Shown one piece after another: positions 54,301-64,000 of a stretch of 64,000 nucleotides of DNA. This DNA comes from Xiphophorus maculatus (lineage: Eukaryota; Chordata; Actinopteri; Cyprinodontiformes; Poeciliidae): the NCBI RefSeq assembly GCF_002775205.1, contig NC_036454.1, positions 4,345,882 to 4,409,881 of the forward strand, written 5' to 3'. The notes under the pieces are model-generated. The model was not told the DNA's origin. It did no database searches and worked only from the letters and a program-made list of their open reading frames with translations. The translations under genes were made by a program, and so were the position numbers. Every line of letters starts with the position of its first letter. Positions within the stretch are counted from its first letter, which is position 1.

Positions 54301-55341
54301 CACGCAGACCGCCTTCCTGTCCAGCGTCGACCTCCACACACACTGCTCCTACCAGATCATGCTGCCCGAGGCCATCGCCATCGTCTGCTCGCCTAAATTC
54401 AACGAGTGAGTCGAGGGTAAAACCCTGGAGTTTTCTGGTAATTTCCGCTGTGATTGTTTCAAACCTTTTCTGATTGTTTTCCTGGTCAGAATCGGCTACT
54501 TCCGGCTAACCGATCGAGGAACTGACGAGATCTCTTCGTGTAAACAGAAGGGCTTCCATCCTCACAGCAAAGATCCTCCTCTCTTCACAGTGAGTATAAA
54601 AATGTAAACTTTAATTTTATTTATTCATTTCCATCACGATACAACCTCTATTTAAATTTTTACGACAGTCTGAGAGGCTCAGTTTCAATGTTTTCACCCA
54701 ATTTGTGCCACTTCTACATGTGGAACTAAGTTGCATCCCATAGTTTTCAAACTGTCTGTAGTCTGAACAGTCATGTCGCATTTTATCCGACTTTTATGTC
54801 GTTAATGTGAGACAAGCGTCAGAATTCTGCACCAGAAGAAGCCAAGCGCGGTGAATCTGGACGTAATTCCTTAAAATCGCGAAAGAACCTGGTTCAGATT
54901 ATTTCACTTATAACAAGGCAAAAATGTCTTGTTACAAGTGAAACAATCTGCCAATAGAACTAGCGCTTTTTAATCAATATTAAGAAATTATTTACATTAA
55001 ACAAGCTCCTAATGTTTGCAGAAATGTTACTTGTTAGTTAGTTTTGTCTTATTTCAAGTGTATTAAGATGTTTGTACTAGAAACCAGACCAAAAATACTA
55101 GATCAGATTTGCAGTGCAGTAGAGGCGAAAAACCACCACATCCTTCTGTAAAAACCTTTTTTTTAAAAATCAAAATTACCATTAAGATAATTCATTTTTG
55201 TAATTCCAGTTCAATGTAAAGGCAGTTAGTGCAGCAGGTTGACTTGGTGGAGAGACGTTCTCTAAATGCGTTTCTCCTTTTCAGCACGCCGGACATGTGA
55301 ACATTACGGACGACTCTGTGAGCATGATGGACCTGCGGTGA
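48339..55341 (+). CDS. stambp: STAMBP / AMSH, K63-specific JAMM deubiquitinase (complete)
   Basis: AMSH is a zinc metalloprotease at endosomes that removes K63-linked ubiquitin and works with STAM and ESCRT-III in receptor sorting. Exons: 48339-48541, 48670-48745, 48853-48948, 50450-50846, 52092-52216, 53089-53226, 54293-54405, 54490-54589, 55285-55341; 1,305 nt, 434 residues (human 424). Residues 1-125 are the MIT-like N-terminal domain ([35 protein letters not shown]). 126-185 is a charged coiled coil ([20 protein letters not shown]). PSFDRSLKP at 240-248 fits the STAM SH3-binding motif. The MPN+ domain has E290 ([11 protein letters not shown]), H345-T-H347 and D358 ([14 protein letters not shown]) as the JAMM zinc site. 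The K63-recognition insert ([12 protein letters not shown]) and CKQKGFHPH structural zinc site are present. Ends MMDLR. The first exon lies after acceptor 48320. STAMBPL1 is the paralogue; the coiled coil and insert fit STAMBP better. All catalytic residues are intact. Confidence 0.95.
49508..50400. repeat. hAT-like 'GATTAATCG' repeat field in STAMBP intron
   Basis: Starts GGGGTGGGCATTTATTG and continues with many GATTAAT/ATTAATC words on both strands (50000-50390), ending just before exon 50450-50846. Two or more nested hAT-like copies are likely. A 'CCTGTCAC' family fragment (49360-49485) and a short SINE-like phrase TTTATTTGTATAGCATATTTTAA (49018) lie just before. Confidence 0.45.
51006..51435 (+). 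mobile_element. Nonautonomous element, 'CCTGTCAC' family, nearly complete
   Basis: From ACCTGACACTGTGACAAATTTTGCTGGACAATAAATTGTCCC to TTATCATGCGATTAATTGATTTATTGCAACAGG, with all internal landmarks. In the STAMBP intron between exons 50450-50846 and 52092-52216. Confidence 0.7.
53366..53940 (+). repeat. (TTCC)n microsatellite, compound, about 575 bp
   Basis: Two purer tracts (about 53366-53510 and 53820-53938) flank an impure pyrimidine-rich middle. All lies in the STAMBP intron just after the exon encoding the first metal-binding histidine. It produces spurious frames (FLPS repeats on plus, KEGR repeats on minus) of up to 239 codons that are not genes. Confidence 0.97.
54893..55117 (+). mobile_element. 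Palindromic MITE, half copy
   Basis: TCAGATTATTTCACTTATAACAAGGC, CTTGTTACAAGTGAAACAATCTGCC, TTAGTTTTGTCTTATTTCAAG and AGATTTGCAGTGCAG match the centre and right arm of the family at 35125. Confidence 0.65.
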
Positions 55342-58300
55342 TCTTCTGGTTCCACCCGAACACTCGAGGACTGTTTAACCGAACTGAACGTGTTTTACTG
55401 GAAGAAACTGAAAACACTCGTTTTATTTTCCTGGACGGTACTGAGAAAAGCGCCGACCACGTTTACCGTTTATTTTGACTTTTTTTCTTCTCAAGAGGAA
55501 CTGTGTTGAAAATTCATATATTATTGCACTTTCCAAACAAGCAAACTACTATCAGACTCATGGACTTCTGAACCTCTTGTGTTTTCCATGCTTCTGTTTT
55601 TTATCCTTAATTTGTTCTCTGTTCTGCTTTCTTCTTTCAACATGTGTGTCAGTGACCGCTGACAGGTGAGATTCTGATTCTACCTGACAGATAAAGTGCC
55701 AAGGATGAGAACATTCATACTTTGTTGAGTTTTTTGTTGTTTTTTCCCTCAACTGTTTCAAACTCTGGGTTTTTCTGCCATTAGCTTTTAGAGTGATATA
55801 ACTGATGAGATGCAAGCCAGCAGTAACTCAGGTATGCAGGCAGTGCTGCTGTTCCTGCCCGGTATTCAAGTTTCCCTTTATTCACAAAACGAAGAATTTG
55901 GTTTAAAAAGTTATTCCGGTTTGTGACGGGAGCCATCTTTTGAATCATTTCTTCATTCTTTGTATTTGTTTTCAGAGAAAGGCGGATAGTAGATCTAAGT
56001 TTTCTACTCGTCGTCATACGGTGGTGTGAATAAGCAATTGAGTGTGGGCGGCTGCTGTGACGAAAAAAAAACTGATTTATTTTGTTTTTGCTTTTTTTGT
56101 CGCCCTTAAATGTTTCAGATCATCAAGCAAATATAAGTAAATCTGAAAACCAGTTTTTAAGTGATAATTTAATTAATTAAAGGATAAAAAACTTGCTCCA
56201 TTGGGAAAACTGTGACTGAACAACTTCCACCCCCCCTTTTTATAGGAGACTTTTTATGCAAAATTCACTTTTTTGTGCTTTCATTAGTGTCAAAGCGCTA
56301 AATAAAACAAAAATTCATCCGCTTTCTGGCAATAATTTAATGTTTTGTTGGTGTTTGAGCCATTTCAAAAACTTTACAATATAGACGTCTCCTGTTGCTT
56401 AGCAACCCAAGCCCAGCCCAGCCCGTTACCTAGCAACGCCAGCAGAGTTCCGCACAATGGAGAAAAAACTTTTCTGGACAATAATGTTGTTTCAAAGCCC
56501 TTTTTACTGAAAGACATTTTAAATATCCAAAATAAATAAAACAACAAAAACAGTCAAATGAATTATTGTCCTTCAGAAAAGGGGCTGATTGAGACCAAAG
56601 CATCAGAAAGAAAGACTTTTGTCATCCAGTTTTTGAAAGAAAGAGAGAAAAGTGATAGATAAATGCAAATAGAAATTGAGCTTTTTTTAAATTTATCATG
56701 TGATTAATTAATTTATTGCTTATTGCGACAGCCCTACTCGTCAGTTTCTCCACTGTATGTACTGTGTAAAGACAAGTGAGTAAAATATAGTGAGTTGAAG
56801 GGGCGGGGCCAGTAGCAGCTTATTTGCATAAAAGGGACAGAGCCCTAAAACAACTCTTTCTGAAAGGAGCTCAAAATAGGCTGAACTGAGGAGGTGAAAT
56901 GTTATTATTTCAGAATAATTTTCTACAAAAAAAACTTGGAATTAACATGTTTTATACAGCCCATAAACCTATCCTAACTTGCTTAAAAAGAAGCGTAATA
57001 TATTCCCTTTAAGACATCCAAGCTCAATTTTACAATTTTTGATGATTATTGTAGACGTAATAATTAACTAGTAATTCCCAAGAGTTTGGGATGCGAGTGA
57101 ACCAAAATGAGATTCATAATCCACAAATGGAGAAAACATTCAGCAGTGGAGAAGCTTTGCAGGAAAGGTCTGTCAACCAAAGTTACTCCAAAACGCATCA
57201 AAGATTCAACCAGGAGGTCACAAAACAATCTAGAACAACATCTAACCACGGCAGACCTCGGTTTTGGCCAAAGTCACTGCTGACCCAAAAGAAACAAGAA
57301 CTCAATGTTACGTTTACCAAAAAGAAAACATGAAGATGAAGAGAATAATCCAAATCACAGCAGCAAGTCTACCTCTGAATGACTAATAAAAACAAAGCAA
57401 AGTGACAAAAATAGTTGCTAGTTTCAAAACTTCACCTGAATTTGTTTTACTTATTTTTGTCAAATATTTAAATTTATTTATGATCTGTAACATTTAGGTG
57501 TGACAAGAAGCAAAAACGATAGAAATCAGATTTTTTTTCACACCACTATTTGTTACTAACGTGTTCATTGTCCACATTGTTTTAATTTGATTGCTCCTCT
57601 CTCTTGTAGCCATAAATATCAATTATATGCCAAGAAGAAAATAAACTTATAGATGAAATTGGTTATTGTTTTATTTAAGGAGGCTGTGCATCGAGTGTGG
57701 TCATGGTTACAGCCACTCATTGTGGGCATGAATGAGCAGTTTTAATGCAAAAATAATAATAATAAAAATAATAATAAAGTAAAATCGTAGCATGATGCTA
57801 CCCTCTCCATTCTGTCCTGCTACAGAAAGCCACATAAAAAGAACATAGATAATCATTGTGAAGAATTTTATTGGTTTTTATAACTAATGTGATCTAGTGT
57901 TGAGTATGGAAGACCAATCTTGCCAAAACTGACAATTACAAGATAAATAAATGAGGAAATAACTACAACATATATTAATTAGTTTTTTCCTAATATATTT
58001 ATTTATCTATTTTCAATTATATTTTGTCATTAATTTATTTCCTAATTAATTAATTTATTTCAAAATATATTACCTCATTTATTTTCTATTTTATTATTGC
58101 TTTATTTATTATTATTGATTTTTCCCAATTTTGTCATGTATTTATTTTCAGATGTATTTATTTATTTAATTTTGGCTGAAATGGCTCTCTGTAGTTACTA
58201 TATTTCTTTATGGGATGCAGGAAATGTGAGAATTAGAGGAGAATATTGATCATGTAGTTGCGAAGTGCTGGTTAATCGAGTTTTATTATTTCAGTTAAAA

Positions 58301-58354
58301 TTGAAATCAGTTTTTGTAGAATAAATATCCTTTTAAGAGGCTTGTGATGAATGA
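55342..58354. other. STAMBP 3' UTR and intergenic region
   Basis: STAMBP 3' UTR probably runs to about 55700 (GATAAA variant signal at 55690; no AATAAA close by). Beyond are repeats: a fragment shared with 27095-27470 (56220-56470), a 'CCTGTCAC' family copy (56508-56735), the Tc1 relic and an AT-rich stretch with (AAT)n at 57748-57775. No gene seen. Confidence 0.5.
57065..57547 (+). mobile_element. Tc1/mariner-like transposon, internally deleted relic
   Basis: The 5' part matches the widespread fish Tc1 transposase gene in order: ATTCATAATCCACAAATGGAG, ACATTCAGCAGTGGAG, TTCAACCAGGAGGTCAC, AACAACATCTAA. It jumps to AGCAAGTCTACCTCTGAATGAC (a late transposase segment) and ends with TATTTAAATTTATTTATGATCTG and TTTTTTCACACCACT. 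Most of the transposase is missing, including the catalytic core, so it is inactive. Confidence 0.8.
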
Positions 58355-58528
58355 CTGATCCGGAAGATGGCGCTAATAAAGATGACTCAAAAATCTAAAA
58401 AGAAGAAGAAGAAGAAGAACGACACCAAACAAGAAGTACAGAGAAGGCAAAGCGCTTGTATGATATACCGTTAAAGTTTGATATTTTTTTATTGTATTTA
58501 ATAGTTCAGACCTGCTCATACAGTAAAG
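58355..58528 (+). promoter_or_regulatory. ppil2: PPIL2 promoter and 5' UTR
   Basis: CCGGAAGATGGCGC (58359-58373) fuses an ETS site with a YY1-type AAGATGGCG site, a signature of TATA-less housekeeping promoters that often marks the transcription start. A GAAGAAGAA run follows (58400-58419). The start codon is 58529. Confidence 0.6.
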
Positions 58529-61500
58529 ATGGGGAAGCGACAGCACCAAAAGGACAAAATGTAAGACTAAAACCTTTATGATGTCATAAAAATACGTTTT
58601 ACCTCCACCGCTAGCATGCTAGCACCCGTTAGCTTGTTTGTGGTGTTTCTTTAAGTTAAAAGCTTTGTGAGTGTTTATTCTTTATTTTTTATTAATGTTT
58701 GTGTGTTTTTACATTATTACAGGTACATCACATGTACAGAATACACCAATTTTTATGGAGGGAAACGAGCAGGTGACTTTCAATTACGTTAATCCTTTAT
58801 TTTAGATAACAGTTGTGACTGTCTTGTTTGTCTTGATCATGTTTTATGAAGGGCCTTTAAGTTGTCGATTTATTAGTGGTTTTATACGTCATTGTTTTAT
58901 AATATATGGAGATAGGTGTAAATCTTATTATGAGACTTCCGGAAATGGGAGAATGTGTAAAAAATAAACGATGTAATTCATCTATATCTAGAGCAGAGAT
59001 GGGAAGAGTACTTAAATATTGTATACTTTAAATAAGAATAGTATTACTTGAACATATATTTACTCAAGTTAAAGTAAAAGTTAGACATGGAGTTAGAAAT
59101 TAACGTAAGTCACTGTATAGTAACTGGACAGAACATCAGGTTGAAAATATATTGTTGAAACTTAAAATATGTCTTAAAGGAATAGAGTTTTTGTTTGTGA
59201 CAAATTCTTAAATTAAACTTAAGACAACAACTACAAAACCTGGACTTTAGCACAGCTTTGGGCTAACATAGTTGAACCCATAAGATGGTTGGATTTTCAG
59301 TTTTGGCTCTATTTTTCAGAAATCCCCCGATCAAACTTTAAACGGCTTCCGTTTGACCACTGCAGGTAAGAAGAAATCGCTTATCCTGCAGGAGACAAAA
59401 GCTGTTTTTATTCTGTGTTTCTGTTCTTTGTTTCATTTGTTCTGCCTGTCGGTCTTTTTACTAATCCAGCACTGTGATTATTATTATTATTACTGTTAAA
59501 GATCCAAAATCTTTAGCTGTTGCATAAAATATAACATTCCTTTCTTTATCAAGATTTCATGCAACTTCCTGGAACGTCCCCTAACATTTGTTTTTCGATG
59601 TTTTGTGAGGCGTTTGTTGACAGAAAACAATAAAAGGATGAATTCATAGTTCTCCATTTTGATTTTATTTAAATAACTCTATATTCTACCTTTCTTGGCT
59701 TCTTTTCAGCTTGTCCCTGCAGCCGTTTGAGTATCCCGTCTGCACTGAGGAGGGAGTCGTGTTTGACCTGCTGTGAGTAACTTGTACTGAATTTTAACTG
59801 GATAATTAATTATCACCCCTTTAAAAAGATGCAAGAATCTAACATACATTATCATTTCAATACAGTAGCATAATATTATATTGATTTATTTTTTTAAATT
59901 TTCCAGTTAGTGTTCAGTTGTTAAAAGAAATGAGTGGCTGTGTCACGTTTTATTTCTTCTGCAGGAAAACAGGCGTTGATTAGAAAGTAGACATTAATAG
60001 AAACCTAAAAACCCAGAAGAATTATTGAACAATTAGATTTTAATGTGGTACTTTTCCCCAATGAATAATATGCTCAAATTAATTATAGGTTGAAGTTTTC
60101 TAAAAATTTCAGTGCAAAATTAACAGTGAAATATATAATTTCAAGCGTCTTTTGAGTGTGGATGAACTGATTTGTCTCCTTTAGAATAACAGCTGTGTTG
60201 GTTTAGTTTTTACACAACTGTGATGAATATTTTGATAGATTATAAAACTGTTTTTGAAATAAAACAGCAGACTGTGAGAAATATGTATTTCTGCATTTAC
60301 TCTCTTTCTCAGCTTTCCTCTCTCCTCTTTTTTAGGAGCATCGTTCCGTGGATTAAGAAGTATGGAACTAATCCGATCTCTGGAGAAGTAAGAAAATTTA
60401 TTTTTCAGATATTGGTCGTGTTAACCGGGACTTTGAGGAAGATATTTAAGAATTAGGTCAAAATTTTAACATTTGTGTTTCATGTTTGCATATAAAGTTT
60501 TTTTTTGTATAAAAAGACGAAAACACAGGAGTGAAGCAGAAAGTGACTGTTTAGATGAACATTTACTCATTAAGACACTTGTCATAAGTAAACCGTTTTT
60601 CTTTAGAGAGAGAAATTTAGAAATAAGATTAGACATGTAAACATTTAGGAACTGAATTTTTATGGAGTGTTCTATATTTTCCATGTGATTGTTTTATTCT
60701 ATATGTATATTTAAATTTCCAGAGCTCATTTTGAAGCATTAAGCCGTTTTTTAGTGGCTTTTGTTGTTTTGCAGAAACTGGAAGCAAAGTCTCTTATTAA
60801 GCTCAACTTCGCCAAGAACAATGACGGTAATTTTGTTTTTCTTAAATTAATAACAAATGTGAACATTTCCTTCATGTGATGAGGATTAACTTACTTTGTT
60901 TTTGTGAAATAAACATGCTTTAGAGTTGCTGTTTAGCTCTAATTATTTGATATTTGGTCATCCCATGTATCCTAACACATCCAGGCAATTGAGTGTTGAA
61001 AAAATTTTCAAGTTGTTGCTGCTGATCCCCATGATAAATGATCATATTTAGAGTAAGTCTTCCTTCAGCCAACTGTTTATTTCCTTTAATGTTTTCGTTG
61101 TTGTTGCAGGAAAGTATCACTGCCCCGTTCTGTACAACGTCTTCACAAATAACTCCCACATTGTTGCCATCAAGGTCACTGGAAATGTGTTTTCCTACGA
61201 GGTTTGTGACTTTTGCTCCACACATCTTCACTGAAAATAGTTTTCAAACACAAACTGATGACATAATAAAGAGATGATATTGATTTTGGTTTCAGTTTTA
61301 AACCAAACAGGATCAGCAACAATATATTTACAAAATACTATCGTATGTCACAGGGTTTTGTGTACTAGATGTTTCATTTTCCCAAAAAAGCTTCATTTTG
61401 CTTTTAACAAACTTTTTTTGGGTTGTTTATTCACAATTAAAACTAACTAATTAAATTCAAGACATTTTACTAATAAGCAAACCAATTAGCAACAGAACAT

Positions 61501-62852
61501 AAAATAGATTTTTTGCTTTAATTTTAATTCATTCTGTTTCCCTTCAGGCTGTTGAGCAACTAAACATCAAGACCAAAAGTTATAAAGACCTGCTGACTGA
61601 TGAACCCTTCAGTAGAAAGGACATCATAATGCTTCAGGTCGGTGGCAGACTCATTCCTTTAGTTTATTTAAGTTTTTATTCTGAAAAACTGGTGACGTTT
61701 CTGTCGTTTTTGTTTCGTCTTTGAAGGACCCCACCAACCTGGATAAGTTCAATGTGTCCAGCTTTTTCCATGTGCAGAACAACCTTAAGGTGCTCGATCC
61801 AGGTTAGTGACTAACAAATCGTTTCTCATCAGAGGTTGTTAGAGTAGACTAACATTTTACCCAAGTTGGAGTAGTGTCAGTGCTACTCCCCTACTTCAAC
61901 GTCTCTTTGCCCGGATTTCTAACCATACAACCAGGCAGAAGTGTAAAAAGATGCAGCAAAAGCAAACGAGGTGGATTAGCACTTCTGATGGTGACATCAA
62001 GGATATTTTACTGTGGAATATTGTCTCTGCTTCTCTGAATTTGAGCTGTTAGCATGTCATGACAGTCTTCAGACTGTCATGCAGCAACAGACTTCAGTCA
62101 GAGGTCTCTTCTGATTCACTGCAAGACTGACTGCTACTGCCATAAATTGGCCTGTCACAAAAACAACTTCTGCTGGGCGATAAATTATCCAAAAAGTCAT
62201 TGCGATTAACGATAACATTTTTGTTTTGAGACCATTTTCAAGTAATATGATGGTAATAATAACGCAAGAACACATTCTCAAAGATCAATAAACTTTAAAT
62301 TCTGATGAACATTTAACACTGGAACTGGAAGGCATTATAATTATTCAAAATAAATAAAGACTACAGAAACAATAAATAAAATGAATTATGAAGTTTCTGT
62401 ACTATCCTTAAATAAAAAGGCTAGTTGAGACCAAAACACCAAACTGAAGAGTTTAATCACCCAGTTTTTGGTAGAAAGAATGAAAAGAGTAAAGCAATAA
62501 ATCATATATATGTAATAATCAATGTGATTAATTGGTTAATTGCTTATTCCAACAGGATTAGTTGCACTCATCTCTGTGTGCAGTTGGGGGAATGAAATTG
62601 TCTCAGAAAATGTCACTCAAACCTATAAATCTGTGTGAAAAGTGTTAAATTTCTGAGCCGTTTCCTCGATTCTGTCCCTGCGCCTGTTTAGATGAGGAAA
62701 AGGCCAAACAGGATCCAGCGTACCACCTGAAGAGCACCAACCTGGAAACCAGAGAGACCTTGGCGGAGCTCTACAAAGAGTACAAAGGGGATCAGCTGTT
62801 GGCCTCCACCATGAAGGAGCCTGAAGCCAAGAAGACAGACAAAATAAACGCT
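58529..62852 (+). CDS. ppil2: PPIL2 (cyclophilin-60 / CYC4), N-terminal part, 3'-partial
   Basis: PPIL2 is a nuclear U-box plus cyclophilin-type protein associated with spliceosomes. Exons: 58529-58560, 58723-58772, 59320-59365, 59710-59772, 60336-60387, 60775-60826, 61110-61201, 61548-61637, 61727-61802, 62692-62852; 714 nt, 238 codons, all phases consistent. It starts MGKRQHQKDKMYITCTEYTN, almost identical to human. Residues about 35-110 form the U-box (LPFDHCSLSLQPFEYPVCTE, IVPWIKKYGTNPISGE, KYHCPVLYNVFTNN). The linker has YKDLLTDEPFSRKDIIMLQ, DPTNLDKFNVS and DEEKAKQDPAYHLK. The last exon seen ends KTDKINA; the peptidyl-prolyl isomerase domain lies beyond the right edge. 62853-64000 is intron with nothing recognisable. 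The first start has no competing upstream ATG in frame. Confidence 0.95.
61905..62556 (+). repeat. Repeat copy plus 'CCTGTCAC' element in PPIL2 intron
   Basis: 61905-62145 is related to 37015-37200 and 37580-37650 (TTTGCCCGGATTTCTAACCAT, GTGGATTAG, AAGACTGACTGCTACTG). 62149-62556 is a near-complete 'CCTGTCAC' element with all landmarks. Confidence 0.65.
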
Positions 62853-64000
62853 GTGAGTAAACACAAAACGCTGGACAGCGTAGACGCTCCGGTAAATTCA
62901 AGAAACCAAAGCTCTCCCAGGAGTCGTTAAAAAAATATCCCCTGCTGCAGAGACTTTCTGGACAAACATGAGCTTTTTTATGCAGACATGTTGTTTTATG
63001 TTTAATAGTCTCCCAGATTTCTGCCACATTTTAGGAGTCGCCTTTTCAAGACATGTAATGTTTACTTTATACACAAGAGGGAGACAAACGGTTTATTATG
63101 CAGTGAATTTAAAACGGACAGAGACAAATAACTGGTTAGTCACTGGAAAAAAACATATTTACAGTTAAGTGAAGGTGTGAGGTTGTATTTTCTATAAAGT
63201 ACAGTGTTCTTCATATTTTGTCGCTTACTTCCTTTTTACATTTGTGATTTTAGCGATTATATCTAAGTTTAACCTGAAATAAGACCACTTTTTTAAACCG
63301 TTAATCATGTACAGCTGTGAATATTCAGAAATAGTTGGACCTCGTTTTTCTGCTGCTGCCTGTTCATAAAAGGTTTTCTTCTTCAAGCCGGAGCGTTTTT
63401 GTGAGTTCGCCGTCTGGTTTATATTTGGGGTGACAGGTTGATGGTCTCTGAGAAAACAGCGAATATAGGTCAGACTAAAAAAAAGACAAGGTGAAGTCTC
63501 AGCCTTCATAAGAATTGGAGCAGAAGATTGCTCTGGCTTTTCAGATGAAATTATACCTTTGAGCTTTTTTCTCTAGTGAGCTATCCTGTTGATTTAAGCA
63601 ACTTCTTCACTCTTACATAATTGTTTATTCGATTTATCTGATATAATCTCAGTAGCTGTGCTCACTAATTTAAAGATTAAATAAATCTAAGTTTAGGTGA
63701 GGTTTAGTGTTTTGGTTTAGTGTTTGAACAAACTGCAGATCCTGCCATTAAACCTGTTTGTTCACCTGGCAGGCTGAACAAACAGCAAGAGGTTTGCTCT
63801 TGCAGAAAACAACTCAAGATACAGAGCAAAGTTTTGATATTTCACAACAAATTTGATCTTTATAAAAGTCCAGTTCAATAATTTTCCAATTGTGGGTGCA
63901 ATAAATATTATTAAAAAATAATAATTCTCAAATAAGCTTAAATTTAAAAAACAACACTTTTTATATATCTTAATTTTTTTTCTTAAATTGTCTTAAATGA

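Noticed and set aside
62623..63027. 134-codon minus-strand frame
   Set aside because: Antisense shadow of PPIL2 exon 62692-62852 running into intron.

Overview
This is a vertebrate, almost certainly teleost fish, nuclear DNA window. Genes are split into short exons with GT-AG introns. The four proteins match well-known vertebrate families along their whole readable length. The DNA between and within the genes is AT-rich and packed with fish-type repeats: a Tc1/mariner relic, a tRNA-headed SINE, hAT-like and palindromic MITEs, and GATA and TTCC microsatellites. There are no bacterial-style genes; nearly all open frames of 60-100 codons are chance or repeat-derived. Gene names rest on recognising the encoded protein sequences from memory, not on a database search.

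Layout: (1) 458-5390, minus strand: 5' part of ASCC2 (seven coding exons plus a noncoding first exon); the rest of the gene lies left of the window. A CTCF-like site sits just upstream of its promoter. (2) 9373-38300, minus strand: complete SLC39A14 (ZIP14 metal transporter), 499 codons. It has two 170-bp, phase-matched, mutually exclusive versions of the first transmembrane exon, two noncoding 5' exons and a CRE-bearing candidate promoter. (3) 38.3-44.2 kb: the gap between the divergent SLC39A14 and STAMBP genes. It is dominated by a 3,422-bp mobile element at 40566-43987, whose long inverted repeats are arrays of about 145-bp units and which is flanked by a perfect 9-bp direct repeat. (4) 44.2-55.35 kb, plus strand: complete STAMBP (AMSH deubiquitinase), 434 codons, with a large TTCC microsatellite in one intron. 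(5) 55.4-58.35 kb: intergenic, with a decayed Tc1 element. (6) 58.36 kb to the window end, plus strand: 5' part of PPIL2 (U-box/cyclophilin spliceosomal protein), ten coding exons (238 codons); the cyclophilin domain lies beyond the right edge.

The genes are unrelated housekeeping or transport genes (transcription/RNA-alkylation-repair cofactor, Zn/Fe/Mn importer, endosomal K63-deubiquitinase, spliceosomal isomerase); I see no shared pathway. The most unusual feature is the 40.5-44 kb Mutator-like or foldback element. Its arms carry eight copies of the full CRE palindrome TGACGTCA, and it ends about 200 bp from the STAMBP first exon. An older, decayed foldback array at 7.05-7.9 kb looks like a distant relative. 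A second repeat family carries paired YY1-like and CTCF-like motifs.
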